Source: Chalara sp. BL73
Taxonomy: Eukaryota; Ascomycota; Leotiomycetes; Helotiales
DNA: 64,000 bases
NCBI GenBank assembly: GCA_918026815.1
Contig: CAKJVC010000012.1
Span: forward strand, 1,302,001-1,366,000
Direction: 5' to 3'
This document shows, in pieces, positions 22,076 through 33,829 of the stretch. The translations under genes and the position numbers were made by a program. Positions within the stretch are counted from its first letter, which is position 1. Every line of letters begins with the position of its first letter. Under the pieces are notes generated by a model. It had not been told where the DNA came from, did not search any database, and saw only the letters and a list, made by a program, of their open reading frames with translations.

Positions 22076-22105
22076 CTCACCCAATAGGCATGTCTATTGG
22101 GTGAG
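22076..22105. promoter_or_regulatory. Perfect 12-bp inverted repeat with TGACTCA site
   Basis: CTCACCCAATAG and CTATTGGGTGAG are exact complements separated by a 6-nt loop. The left arm overlaps TGACTCA (22073-22079), the consensus bound by fungal bZIP activators of the Gcn4/CPC1 type. It lies 212 bp upstream of the HET gene start. A regulatory role is inferred only. Confidence 0.4.
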
Positions 22106-22911
22106 GGTGGTCAATGCGCAAATCACCAGCAATATGCAAATCGGCCCTGATATTATACATAATAAAAATCCTACAATTCAAGCCCTAACTCTAATAATGA
22201 ACCAGCCCATATAAACTGTCCCTTTAGCCTTATTTTATTACCCACCATTGGGAACCCTTTTACAAGTGCCTTATAGCGCTTCTTTTGAAGCTCCATAAGT
22301 GTGACACCTCTACGAGAACCTCACTGGGAGTACTCAAAGAATGGTATATATACGAGAATACTAAGCTAAGGAGGAAAGAAAGGGTTAGCTCTCGTACGTA
22401 GATTAGCACTTAGAATGAATCAAGAACAAGTCAACCCACCTACAACGAGCATACATAGCACTGCGCTGAGATCGCGGTTTTACGTGCCCCGTGGGTAACC
22501 GACTTAAGCAATTGCAAGTCATCATACGAAGAAGTATCACAGAAAGTGATACAATCACAGGAAGTGATACAAACACTGATAAACCACGTTAATAGATATA
22601 TGGTCCAGATAGGGCTTGCTTACCATCTAGCAACAAAACTACCCATTTAAACTAAAAATGAACTCGTATCCATTGGATTGTTGGCAACCACGAAACCCAT
22701 TCCGAGAGTCATCTCGGCAATTCACTTAGCGATACAAATTAGGACGACGAACAGATCAAAGAATATACACCAGACTACTTATAATGCCCTCACCTTGGAT
22801 AACAAAAAACTAGGATGCAAGGTTTCGTCTACTTCATTAAATGGGCAGTATCTCTCATCTTATTTCTGTTGAATGATGTTCCCGCCAGATTTTGGAATAC
22901 ATTAATAGAAT
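22106..22911. other. Intergenic with partial family E LTR copy
   Basis: Between the HET gene and the F-box-like gene, AT-rich, without recognised genes. It contains the LTR-E-related segment at 22420-22575; the DNA just upstream (from about 22300, starting TGTGACACC) may be the diverged rest of that element. Confidence 0.4.
22420..22575 (+). repeat. Partial family E LTR copy
   Basis: Matches the 3' two thirds of the LTRs at 11739-11966 and 37780-38005, including GCACTGCGCTGAGATCGCGG and GGGTAACCGACTTAAGCAAT, and ends GTGATACAAACA. A small tandem duplication of the AGTGATACAA end is present. The 5' part is diverged and no target duplication is seen. Confidence 0.65.
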
Positions 22912-23631
22912 TTAACACACAGACCAGGAGAAGTCGTAGTCGTAGGCGTCCCACACATTACTCGCCTGAACCGGCTCTTTCTCTCGTTCTATTTCTTCAA
23001 CTTTCCATCCATAACTTTTCATAGTATCCCTCACGCTACCACTCAGACCATTTTTGTACACCTGAATAACAACTACCCTTAGAGATAAAATGGCTTTGAA
23101 ACGAGTATTGGTCAGCGCCAATGCCTTTTCAACTACCAATGGTTTGTGAATGGTATTGAGCTGATCACCGTCTGGATGTGTTGTAATCGAGTGTAGGTTT
23201 GTACAGTTGAGCTGAATCACAGCGAGGATCGTTGCGCTATCATCATTGAAAACGACATCATCTCGGCCTCGATCGCGAATACCGGGAAAATTGATGTGAA
23301 TATACCGAATATAGCTCGAATTATGCCGGCCAATTTGGGTGACGAATAGCGAGACTTGTTCAGAGGTGTATTTGGTGAGGTCGAAGCGGTTCTGACCATA
23401 AAGCACCGAGCTTGCTTCGCGATGGATCATCTTGTTGGCGAGAAGGATATCAGTGGGTAGCTTTTGCAGGGTGGTTTGCAATCGTGGGCGGTTGTATCGA
23501 GGCGAGGGCCATGTGGGACACACAATAGGTTCATCTAGAACAAGAAGCTGCTCATATATGATGTCGCGAAGTTCGCCGGGAAGGCTGAGAAAGTTGGCCA
23601 TCGTATTGACAGATGGATGGATTGTGGCCAT
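22912..23631 (-). CDS. F-box-like / 2EXR-type fungal protein (239 aa)
   Basis: Intronless frame from ATG 23631. The frame is open further upstream but without an ATG; another ATG lies 30 nt downstream. The N-terminus FLSLPGELRDIIYEQLLV is the F-box-like helix pair common in short fungal proteins, followed by PTDILLANKMIHREASSVLYGQNRFDLT, the conserved second block. The C-terminal half is variable. Such proteins are numerous in fungal genomes; a role as ubiquitin-ligase adaptor is assumed from the motif only. Confidence 0.7.
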   Translation of the reverse strand: MATIHPSVNTMANFLSLPGELRDIIYEQLLVLDEPIVCPTWPSPRYNRPRLQTTLQKLPTDILLANKMIHREASSVLYGQNRFDLTKYTSEQVSLFVTQIGRHNSSYIRYIHINFPGIRDRGRDDVVFNDDSATILAVIQLNCTNLHSITTHPDGDQLNTIHKPLVVEKALALTNTRFKAILSLRVVVIQVYKNGLSGSVRDTMKSYGWKVEEIEREKEPVQASNVWDAYDYDFSWSVC

Positions 23632-24276
23632 CTGAAAGGAAGTGAGAGGAGATTCGATATAGCAGAGTTGGGCATTTGGGCAGCTATACGCCCTAGATTT
23701 TAATGCGAATTCTGAGGTATAAGACAAAATGTGGCATTTGTTGATTGGTGCAAAACGAGAATTTTGTACTCCGCACTTGTTACAAAAGGTGCTAGAATTA
23801 CTCCATACATACGCAGTGCTGCGTAGACTTGGCGTGGTGTGGCGGCGCGCTAGGCCGCTTTAAATAATGCATGCTGGTTTCCCTTGCCAGCCTCAGAGTT
23901 CGACGCCAACCCCGAATCTACCTTATTGTCGCTTGTCATGTCTTCGTGGCTGCTGCCTCTATCCCAAAGTATGACTCGTATTAGAGCCTATATAGACTAT
24001 AAGGCCTCGCGAGTAATAGAGTAACTAGTATGTTTTATAGTACTTATAGGACCAGGCTTTGCATTTAGATAAGGTACGAAGCTCATAGCGCGGCTCGCTC
24101 TACCATAATCTGCCTTAGCCCTTGCCACGTGCCCCTGCAGGCCGTGTTATTCCGGACCCTGACAAATGCGAAGAAAGTTAATCACGTGGAATAGGAAGCG
24201 AACCACAAAGTCAAAAGCTCTCACTTCTTTGAACACAAGGCACTAGGTCCTCCGCAGTCTATTAAAAATTACCGCC
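23632..24276. other. Intergenic between divergent genes
   Basis: Shared upstream region of the F-box-like gene and the oxidoreductase gene. No repeats or RNA genes recognised. Confidence 0.4.
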
Positions 24277-25873
24277 ATGGATGCAGTCACCACCAAAAAA
24301 ACAGGCCAGGCAACTCGTTTTCTCCTCGTCGGCCTCGGTCCATGCGCGAAACGAACTTACGCCAAACAATTGGTATTTCTCAAAGGAGCTGGTCGAGCCG
24401 AGCTAGTCTGCGCCATTGATATTGAATCAAAAAGAGAAGAGCTAGTCCAATACCGAGATGATCACTTTCCGGAAGTCGAGCTAGTCTTTGTCACTCCATT
24501 TACGATGCATATGCCACAAGAGTTGACGGCGGAGCTGAACCAACTTCTGAGGCGTTTACGGGTCGACTGTGTCATCATCAGTACTGAACCACAATCTCAT
24601 AAGTCTTACGGTTTGTGGGCCTTGGGTCAAGGGCTAAATGTCATCATGGACAAACCTGTAACGACCCGTAAGGGGGCCATCACTGACATGGCAGAGGCCT
24701 CTGGAATTGCTCAGGATTACAATGATTTATTATTTGCGTATGAAAAGCTGCAGAGCCGGCGCCGTACCATGTTTCTCATTGCCTGTCATCGCCGTTATCA
24801 CCCCGCTTACATAGCTACATTTCAGATGTTGAAGCAGATGGCGGAAAAGTCTGGATCACCGGTGACAAACATCGTCTCAACCCACTGCGATGGACAATGG
24901 AGGCTTCCAACCGAGCTTGTCGATCAGCCTTACCACGGATTCAGCGGCGGACATGGCAAGGTCTCGCACAGCGGGTACCATATACTCGACACGACGTATC
25001 GATACATGAAGGCTGGGTGGACCAATTCGAAGAAGCCAGACAAGATTGAAGTTATAAGCAGTTTCGTCACTGTAGCCGGTTTCCTGAAGACGCTAACCCA
25101 TGAAGACTATCTTCGCGTGTTCGGAGACGATTATGAGAAGTCACGGAAGTATACACATGAGCAGATCGAGGCATTAGTTGCCGGGGGCGGAGAGTTGGAC
25201 GCAGCTATTCAGATCACTTTCTACAAGCATGACGTGCCAATCATGATAGCACAGCTTAATCTACTTCACAATGGCTTCAGCCGGCGGAGCCGGATATACC
25301 CAATCAAAGACTGGTACAAAGGTTCCGGCCGAGTCAAGCACGAGGCGCACGAGATTAGAAGCGGTCCGTTCCAGACAATTGTCATAGATTCCCGACAGGC
25401 AAGTGATAACCAAGACAGACTAAAGTCTAACAGTGCGAAGATAGGAAGCGGCAACCACTTTGAAGTGCACGTCTTCAAGAATTGTGATCTCTTCGGGGAA
25501 GCTGAGCCGCTGACCTCGTACTCAATGGCCGACATAGATCGACAACACACCACAGCACTACCGGGCATTTACACTGAGAACGCGAAGGGAGGAATATTGC
25601 GAGAAGCGCTCGACTATCTCGAGGGAATTAAAGAAGTGGAAGATCTGGTTTCAAACATTGATGACCACAGCGTTCCGGCACATCTTATGAGTGCCGCCTA
25701 TATTTCGCATATTCGACGGGTCAGAGGCGAAAACCCCATTGTGACCATAGACTTGTCCTACGGACCAGGCATCCGCCCGAGTAAGTGTAGTATCCGCTGC
25801 CTCGCTTCTTCATACCTCTCTAGATTTGACTTATCAAGTAGATCACGGCTCTGCTATGGCATCTTTAAGATGA
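24277..25873 (+). CDS. Gfo/Idh/MocA-family NAD(P)-dependent oxidoreductase (511 aa)
   Basis: Exons 24277-25780 and 25842-25873; the 61-bp intron has GTAAGT and a TAG acceptor, and the short last exon ends RPNHGSAMASLR. The start ATG has a good fungal context (ACCGCCATGG). A Rossmann fold opens with FLLVGLGPCAKR (15-26); Asp48 ends the second strand. The family DKP motif is at 125-127 (NVIMDKPVTT), and a conserved HCDGQWRLP and HSGYHILDTTYRY lie in the C-terminal domain. The family oxidises or reduces sugars and related compounds. The substrate is not predictable, and the long insert typical of fungal relatives makes it larger than bacterial members (about 350 aa). Intact. Confidence 0.82.
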
Positions 25874-27001
25874 TTCTCACAGAATTACGTTACCATCCAG
25901 CATTGCAACTGGCCTCAGATACCTGTCCTCGGCAGCTCAAATAGTCTCAAATCCGCATCCGATCTCCGACTGGGCCGTGAGGGAATCAAAGGTATGTCGG
26001 CGACATTGAGTTTAGTAATTGGCAGCAGGTGGGAAATCGGTCTAAAGGCTCTCAGTTGGCTGGGAAGAGGCTTTCAAAACTAGTAGATGCGTGTGGCTGT
26101 ATTAACGTGTCCTCAGACGGATGCTAGTCCCCGTTTGGCTTCGCCTAGTTCCGTTACAAACTGCCAGTGGCTGCTCAGTAGGTAGTCATATAGGCTGCTA
26201 TCCGTTACGGCAACATACCTTTCACTCCCCCCCTTGATTGCGTCATTTTCTATCTTTTCTTATTATCTAATTTGTATAGCGTTCCTCATGTATTTAGACG
26301 CTACTCAGATCCCGTAATTTTACGGGATTAAGCTTGTCCAAAATCCGTGCTGTCCTACCAGTTTCGTCCCTTTAGTGACGTCGCCCACTCTCACTTGGCG
26401 ATTTGGGAGTTGAACATAGGCTGAAGTGGAGATTTCGATGGGGGAGATCTCACTCTGTTCTATTCCCGGGTTTCTGGCAAAAGGGTAATGTGATCAAGAA
26501 GAATAAGCACAGGATCCTTGATCTACTTGATCTGCGTGCGTGTGAGTAGAGTGCCAGGACGTGGCGATCCGTTATTCCCAAAACTCCAGCCCGGTTTACA
26601 ACGCTTATAAAGCTAAAAAGAAATTAAATGACTTATCTACAACAGATCTATTTCCTACGCTTAGAATTTCTTGTTCTGAATCCCTTGAATTGGAATCCCT
26701 CAGTCTAGATTATGGGGCGGTTAGAACATGGTTCTGCCACCCAGATCAGGCCAAAACCATTGCAGTATGCACTGGCAGTCGGGCAGCAAGTCACAGATCT
26801 ATGGCACTATCTTGACAGTCTAAGATGTCTGCACATCATATTGGCGATGGTTATCACAAACCAAACAAAATGGAAAATCTGACATATTGATCCACATCAA
26901 AAGTTTTGTGAAGTTACAGCTAGCTGCTGCCACAGTAGAGGGATTCTCTCCTCCCTGTGAAGGGCGGGGCCGATCCAAAAGAATAATGAAATAAGGCCCA
27001 T
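25874..27001. other. Intergenic
   Basis: No gene supported; the ORF at 26561-26815 has no family resemblance. A hairpin with 9-bp arms ATCCCGTAA/TTACGGGAT lies at 26309-26328. Confidence 0.4.
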
Positions 27002-28221
27002 TTAGCGGTTTTTCCAAAACGGTGGAAGCCTTATGGATGCTTGAGCACCCCACTCTTCGAAGGTCAAGACTGGGGTCTTCTGCTGCTCCGGAGTCTGCGG
27101 CGGAATGACAGAGCTGACAAGAGGGCTCATTTTGGTAGCGAGAGCTGGGCGGTAGCATAGGAGGACACTGTATTTGTCCACTGATTTCTGGGCTCCCGGA
27201 GCTGTGACGACACGATGGTACCCGGACTTTAAGAGCCCGTTGGTCAAAATGGACAGCACGGCGCCCATGTTCACGACGACGTGGCCAGGAATAGGCTTGA
27301 TCCAGCGCCAACCATCATCATGGGTGCTGTTGACGTGCCTGTTGACACCGCCATTCTGGAGCTTTTTCTCAAACTCGGGATCCAGGGTCTGGAGACCACC
27401 GATCCAGGTAAATAGTATGGCAATACTGACCGCATCACGATGAGGGGGGAAATTTGTCTGGGCCACCTTTGTTCCTTCGGGTATGCCGGGGTAGCGCAGC
27501 AGACGCAAGAAGTCGTTGGAAGGGTCAGCGAAGCTGTGGAGCGATTTCAGTTCCCCGTCGGACAGTTGCAACTTCTTTTCCAGAATTCCCAAGAGGATAT
27601 CAAAAATAGTATTGCCATTTTGCATCAGCGACGTGAACAGGTCGCGGTACTCCCTCAACCAGGGAGGAAGCTGAGATCCCAAATTCGGATCCATTGCCAT
27701 CTCATATAGCGGGACCTGGTAAACCATCAGCCCATTCATATAGTACTCAAAGGATATATAAGAGAAAAGAATATATACTGACATTAAACGCCTCACTAAA
27801 TTCTGGCTCACCGTTAGGCCGAATGCTGGGACATTTGTACCTTTTTGGCACACCGGTCGGATTAGTACGTTCGCCATCAAAGTTCCTCGTTTGTGATATT
27901 TACTTACCCCATATCAAAAATACCCCGGCTGTCGCGGGATTTATACTCAAGCTTCTCTTCCATGGAAAGCGTATGAAGGGTTGCCTGCCCGACCCCGCAG
28001 GCATCGACGCCGTCATTCCAAAGCTTAATGCCCCTAGGGTTATCGGTCAAGTTCAAATAGAAAAATCCAACGGACCTGCAGATATTCCAGATCTTGTCGA
28101 TCTCACCTTGGTCATGATCGAAGAGCCCCTTGAGAGAGATTCGGGGCAATTCGATAATGGGACGGCCATCCGGGAAGGGGACGGCTTCGGGTGGGTTCCG
28201 GATAGTCGTGTTGTCACCCAT
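27002..28221 (-). CDS. 2-oxoglutarate/Fe(II) dioxygenase, isopenicillin-N-synthase-like family (361 aa)
   Basis: Three exons on the minus strand: 27908-28221, 27783-27840 and 27002-27715, with two 67-bp introns (GTAAGT..AAAAG and GTCAGT..TACCAG); total 1086 nt. The N-terminal DIOX_N region has IIELPRISL and ICRSVGFFYLNL. The catalytic domain has the iron ligands His216 and Asp218 in FPPHRDAVSIAIL and His291 in SGYHRVV, and Arg313 in CYRPALA for the 2-oxoglutarate carboxylate (the usual RxS is RPA here). The family hydroxylates or desaturates small molecules, including secondary metabolites. No biosynthetic cluster surrounds it, so the substrate is unknown. Intact and probably expressed. Confidence 0.85.
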
Positions 28222-29790
28222 TTGGATAAATCTCGAGCGAGAACAAATTTAAAATCCAAAAATAAATCCAAGTTGGAGAAGGGAAAAGATATATAAGCGA
28301 CGGCGATAATGGTAGCGCTGGGTGCTATGATCGATCGATTGGGGGAATGCTTAAATTATTGGAAAGTGTTGGGCCACTTGTCAGGATTTGGGGTGGCTGC
28401 CCAGGCTGGGCCACGGGAACCAATGTAGACAAAAACGAGCGTGGCATGCATTGGAGTCGAGTAACTTAATAACCTGCGGGGGCTGCTCGGCTCGGCTCTC
28501 GCGCTGCTTGGCGACCAGGTAGAAAGCGTATGTGGTGCGGATTTGAGAACGAGCTAATGCCTTAGTCTTATGCAGTGTGCGCGCCGTGTAGAGAATCCAT
28601 CCGTTCTCGCCTGCTGTTGGTTAGGACACATGGCAATTTCCCGGGAGTTTCTATTGGGTTCTACGGGCTTCCATGTGACATGGCCAAAACCACAAAATAA
28701 TTTTTATACTTTTAACTTTTTTAAGGACCGTGGGATAGACCTGTGGCTTGAGACGGGCAGCTGAAGAACTCTCTGTAGAGACACCTGAAAGGCTAAGCGG
28801 GACTGAGTTTGAGAATTAGCTTTGGATGCTGAAAGGAGCTTCAACGAGTTGTACATCTCCTATGCATGTGTCGTGTCAGGTACTGCTCTATGGGTTCCCG
28901 CAAGGCCACACAAGGCTGCCAGGGCACGATATGAGCTCGGGACGCCATATTATCCTATCGTTGGGATGACGTGATGCGGAAGGAGATGAGAGGCAGCGTT
29001 TAGTGGAAGGTTCGGAGAAACATACAAACTACGCCACACGCGTGACATTTCTACCGCCACGCACATGACCAGGCTTAAGAATAGTGGCTGAGTAAAATAT
29101 AGCGAGTGCGGATTTATACAGTATATTGTAATTAGGTTAATGCGCATTAAATTCCTGGCGCTAAAACTTGTGGTGTTTATGCCCTCTCTGTAACAATCGG
29201 TATGCCCAAGGCACGGCACGGAAGTCATGATACAGGAGCAAGGGGTGATGATCAGGGTATGAGGGGTTTCAGACCCAATACGGGGTAGAGTCGGAATCGC
29301 CTATATAAAGGCCTGTTCCTATTCTCTACAGTTGCTCCTCATGTTTTTGTATCCTTAGTACTTTAGACCTATAAGGCAATCACTATCAGCCTATTGTACG
29401 CACTCCTATATGCCTCTATTCTAGCTAGTGATTCCTTGCGTCGTTACACTCTCTTCACACTGGAGTAACTCCCGGACTTCATCATTTTCCTCTCTGAGCG
29501 TCTTAATATTTAGAGCCATATTCTTTTACTATGGAAGCTTTCCTCAAATGCTCCGAATTTTGAAGAGACCTTAATGGCCGCGATTAAGCAGGGGGGGACA
29601 GCCGAAGCGGCGATCAGTGGCGTGATTGAAACGATCGATAGCGCGATCAACTACAGTGTTTTTCTTATTACTAAGTGGCTATCTTATTAAAAAAATAGCT
29701 AAAGAAAGTAATATATTAATAACAACTGCATAGACTTGCTAAGAAAAAAATTGTGATTCCAAAACCATAAATCTGTCTCGGGACGCAGGG
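28222..29790. other. Intergenic, probably transposon-derived in part
   Basis: No gene recognised. A TATA-like CTATATAAAGGCC near 29302 followed by a long pyrimidine-rich stretch could be an LTR promoter, but no second copy or target duplication is found here. AT-rich DNA lies at about 29660-29760. Confidence 0.35.
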
Positions 29791-29794
29791 AGAG

Positions 29795-29980
29795 ACGTTA
29801 GATAGATGTTTGGATTAAGGATTTGGTGCTGTTTTGTATTTGAAGGGAGAAGTCGACGGAGAAGAACATTTCTAACACCCTGCGAGTTGTTGAGGTCTCA
29901 GATGGTGAAACGAGGACAATGAGATTCTAGCCTGTGCCTTTCTCAGGTAGTCCCAGGAGCCGAAATCTGTGTTTGGTTGT
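29795..29980 (+). repeat. Duplicated block, left part
   Basis: About 185 bp nearly identical to 38770-38955, including GGTGCTGTTTTGTATTTGAA, GGAGAAGAACATTTCTAACA and CCCAGGAGCCGAAATCTGTG. In the 38.9-kb copy it is continuous with the segment matching 31033-31170; here the two parts are separated by about 1.05 kb. Confidence 0.8.
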
Positions 29981-31032
29981 TGAGGTACCACTCCACTCGT
30001 AGCAACACCGCGTACTTGATACGAGGTTGCTGGTAAGTAGAATGTGGTAAATTGCTCATGATTGTTGCCATTACTACAAGCGTTCTCTTATATGCTACAG
30101 GAGGGCGAAGACTCAACACCTGTACGCGGTGCCCTCTACGAACCTTCAGCACGTCTGGAGAGCCGAGATTGAGTCAATTCGAGCTGGAGTCGAGAACGCA
30201 CGGTGCAACGCAACACCCGAAACAGAGGTCCTTTCAACTCGAATCAAAGACTGCAAGCCTCCGTATAAGGCAAAACTTATTCTACAGCACTCGCCATTCG
30301 GTCACCTGCGCGCTGACAGAGCGACGACTGTCAGTCGAATACCCTCTGGAGCATGAAAATTTTTCACTCGATCCACTTTTATTTTGAGCCTCAATTCGAC
30401 ATCGAAGCAATTCTGTACGACTACATCTATCTACCATTTTACGGTTTCCATGCCCTTCGATAAGGGAGACTAACCTCTGGACATCTAGTACGAGCCACGA
30501 CCGGCGTTGACTACTAAGAAAACGAAGAGAATAAGCCTTGGGAAGGAAACAGCAGGGCCGGTGGAAAGGAAAGGATACTTGCGGAAGGAAAGAAAAGTTT
30601 GGAAGTGGTTTTAAGGGTCAAATGAAAAGGAAGAGAATGCTTTGGCTATATACAGGGACTCGATTCCCAACATTCACTGGAACATAGAGGTTTTTGGAAT
30701 AAGTATGTTAAGGCTACTAGTCTATTAATATTGGCTAGTACAGTCCTTGTAGGGTACTTAGTGCTCCTGCGTTTTCCTTTTTACTCTCGGACAAAAGCAT
30801 ATTCAGGACCACAGTATTTGTTACTATTATTAGGATTGCAAAGCTCACGAGAAGGGCCTGACTGAGAGTCAGGCCCGGGGGCCTAGCCGCGTTACATAGT
30901 CCTCGACTGATACAGCACGTTAAAAGGAATAATAATAATAATAATCTTATATGCTTACAGGTGGGTCGTGTAACCGAATCCTTTATTCACTCCTTTATTC
31001 ACTTCTCCATTGACTCAGGACTTAACATACCA
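29981..31032. other. Approximately 1.05-kb insertion within the duplicated block
   Basis: Present here but absent from the 38.9-kb copy, where the sequence runs straight from GTTTGGTTGT to CTTGTTCGTAATTG. The word GTTGT occurs at both edges and may be a target duplication. It contains an AATAATAAT microsatellite near 30930 and no recognised transposase or LTR ends, so it may be a non-autonomous element. Confidence 0.5.
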
Positions 31033-31170
31033 ATAGTTGTTTTGTTCGTAATTGAAACATTGAACAGAACAAAGGCATTGTTTTAAAATCCTGGGACTTG
31101 AAACGCTCAAAATGAAGACTTTGTCGGCGGTTGTTGGATTTTTGCCTGTTTCTTGCCAAGCTTTCCCTTT
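31033..31170 (+). repeat. Duplicated block, right part
   Basis: Matches 38950-39088, including ATTGAAACATTGAACAGAAC and ATGAAGACTTTGTCGGCGG. On the minus strand it codes the C-terminal 20 or so residues of the small ORF found intact at 39023-39214; the copy here is cut by the LTR starting at 31171. Confidence 0.8.
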
Positions 31171-31457
31171 TGTAACAACTCAAGCTGAACAGGGATCTCG
31201 ATCCGTAGATCTAGGTAGAAGGACTCAAAGATGTGGACGACTGTTAATTGTTATAACTAAGAGAATAAACTACAGACAGAAGAAGGAAAGGAGAGCAGTG
31301 CTTTATATACAGGACAATGGCCAGGGCCAAGTGTAGGCGAGCCCTGTAGCGTCAGTCGCCAAGCTCTGGGATGCCGAGCCCTATGGTAACAGGGGCCAAG
31401 CTCTACCGAGTTCTGCAGTGTCTAGCGCCAAGCTCGAGAGAGGCCAGGGCCGTGACA
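31171..31457 (-). mobile_element. Solo LTR, family A
   Basis: A 287-bp copy of the LTR at 3571-3858, same orientation, with TATATAAAGCA on the minus strand and TGTCACGG/GTTACA ends. It interrupts the duplicated small ORF. No target duplication is evident (CCTTT versus ATTTG). Confidence 0.8.
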
Positions 31458-32184
31458 ATTTGAGTGTTTTGACCAATCCTGGAGAGCTACGTAATTGCGG
31501 GCGGAGTTATAGTCGCAGCACACCAATTAAACTCTCAGCTCGCACAGCAACACGTAAAAATCAACAATCCGGAGACATAGTGAGGAATTAAAGGAATTGA
31601 GAGAAATTAAGAGGAGTTGGGAAGAATTTGGAGGAATGGGTGAGATTTCCACTTTAATGGAATAGTGGGGTAGTCTCGCCGTCCGAGGTCCTATTGGTCT
31701 ATTTATAGTCCTCCCCCCTGCTTCGCCTCATATCGCGATATTCAATTAAAGCGGCAATCTGAGGTAGTCTCGATAAGCTTAAAACTAACGATGGCTTAGC
31801 ATTTATTGTGCACTGCCCGCTGGTTATAAGGATATGAATGCGTTTTCTTTATAGTCGGTAGGATTATTAAGTGGGACATCCTTACGAGGCAATCTTTGGG
31901 CTATGTCTGAGGCTCAAGAGCTTGGTGGTATTACACTTCTCCCGATTATTCCGCGACTTGTGTCGTGAGCCTCCAGGATGATACTACGATTCTGAGCTTT
32001 CCACAAACAAGACAGAAACTTATAAAGGAGCTGCAGATTCCGCTGCAAGAATCAATTCATTCACATTCGTATCTCATTCTATCAACAACTCAGCAACACA
32101 CAGATTTCTATTCTATATTCCTATCTCATTTTATCAAAAAAACACAGCAACACACAAGTTTCTATTTTATATTCCCAAGACACC
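31458..32184. other. Upstream region of the first secreted-protein gene
   Basis: Non-coding. The last 150 bp resemble the region upstream of 36872 (CTGCAAGAATCAAT, CAGCAACACACA, TTCTAT words), and the leader contains two imperfect tandem copies of a CAGCAACACACA-TTTCTATT unit. This supports gene duplication including the promoter. Confidence 0.55.
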
Positions 32185-32814
32185 ATGCAGTTTTCTTTCA
32201 AACTCGTTGCAGCAGCGGCATTCCTCCTGCCCAACTTGATCGCCGCCCGGGCCCTTTCCACCGATGCTGTCGCAAAACGAGAGGCTTTTGCCAGTCCCGA
32301 AGCCGAAGCCCTAAGCAACTTTGAGATTGCCAGACGTGACTTTGAGTCCAGTGTCGAGGCAGCTCAAGTCAAGCGTGATGCCTACGCTGAAGCTATCTCA
32401 CACGTAGAATCTGTGACCGGCCATCAACTCGTGACTCGCGGTCAACCGGAAGATTTGGCGAAGTGGGAAACGATTCACACGGCGTACAAGGCACATTCGA
32501 GAACATATGACGGGCTGGCCAAGGATTTGAAAAAGGAAAAGGATAAGAAAAATAAGGAAGCCATAGTTAAGAAAATTATTGCGGCCCTTCAAAAGTAAGT
32601 AGCCTTTTCCTGACTTGGTTTTCAGCCATTTGTTGATAAGTGCTAATTAATGTATAGAGAGATTGATGGCCGAAAAAATGGACAGAAACTACTGCCAGGC
32701 TTGATAGGATACTCAGGTTGGACCCAAGCGAAGGTCGATGGCCACGCAGCAGAAATTGTGGACAAGGAAAAGTGCCTGAGGAAAAACAAAGCCAAAGACA
32801 CCTTCGGCTGTTGA
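32185..32814 (+). CDS. Small secreted protein with dibasic sites, paralog 1 (188 aa)
   Basis: Exons 32185-32594 and 32658-32814 with a 63-bp intron (GTAAGT, CTAAT, TATAG). The product begins with a signal peptide (MQFSFKLVAAAAFLLPNLIA, cleavage probably near 22). Three dibasic sites follow: KR 31-32, RR 50-51 and KR 63-64, each followed by an acidic residue, as for Kex2-type processing. The rest is Lys/Glu-rich and helical, with two cysteines only, Cys176 and Cys188 at the very end. The paralog at 36872 has the same length, intron position, dibasic spacing and terminal cysteine. No known family recognised; a secreted, Kex2-processed effector-like or peptide precursor is inferred. Confidence 0.78.
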
Positions 32815-33829
32815 TTGATCACTGGTCTAATCGATAATTGAGATCTAGATTCACAGAAGTGGCGTTTTGCTTTTTGCTTTTTTGCTTTTTGTATTTGGTT
32901 TACTAGCCGGACGGAATAAAGGGGCGTTTGGCGTTATAAGGAGATAACAATAAAAAGATTTTCACCAATAGAACCACTGTATCCTCGACCTTTTGTAGAT
33001 AAATGGGGCATCCAGAATATAGTGTTCTCTGATGGAATGCCGTAAGCATCTTCCCGACATAGTCTCTCTTCACACCAAAAAGCGTGCTCCGCGTTTTCTC
33101 TTTCTTTTTGTAAAATACCGAAGGCTGGAGCATCGCCATAGGGGTCTCCCCTATCTCCTTGACTTCGAAGGACAAGATATTGATCTGAAATAGACTTTTC
33201 TCACTCCTCTTCCGATGAGAGAACATTCTATCTCGCGAACCTCTAGATCTATAACACTCTTTCTAATAGTGATTCCTGATCACTCCTATAGCAGCGCGAT
33301 GTAATTGTCGAGCAGTTCCATCATAATTGAAGACCAGTTCAAAGTCAATAACTAAGCATTCATCGTCTGCAACCAGTGTTGGCAATAGTGTGGCAGTTTT
33401 AGTGCACTCTGATTTGTTCAACGGTGCGTTTAGTGGGAGGCCTTTGCACTATCAGTCTCACCAGTCTAGGGGTTGCGCACTGGCAGTGCACTGCCAGTAT
33501 AAGGTTTAAAAATAGTCTAAACACATATGTTTTCAAGCATTTAAATGTCCACACAATGTACTTGAAGGCAGCATAAAAACGTTCTCATCGAATAGGACTA
33601 ACAACACTTGAAATCATATGCTGCAGATAGGCTTTATGGGACAGATACAGAGAATCCAGACTCCCTTCCAGTGGCTGACTTATCTTCCAAGTGAATATCG
33701 ACTCTGTGTCTCTCGCTGTGCTTGAACTTTGCAATGACTTGCCCAGCTATCCCAGAGTCGATAATCCATACAACTCAGTCTTCCACCTTTCATCAGATCA
33801 TCTTCGACCTCCATTTCTCACTCGACGTA
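32815..33829. other. Intergenic
   Basis: A run of GCTTTTTGCTTTTTTG near 32870 and unrecognised DNA. No gene or repeat supported. Confidence 0.4.

Noticed and set aside
26309..26328. Hairpin with 9-bp arms as a transcription terminator
   Set aside because: Eukaryotic polymerase II genes do not use such hairpins for termination; no gene ends directly beside it.
24277..28221. Small biosynthetic cluster (oxidoreductase plus 2-oxoglutarate dioxygenase)
   Set aside because: Only two tailoring-type enzymes lie nearby, on opposite strands, with no backbone synthase, transporter or regulator.
29576..29690. Short frame MAAIKQGGTAEAAISG as a possible amyloid-type or small protein gene
   Set aside because: Under 40 codons, no match to known prion-forming motifs and no exon partners.
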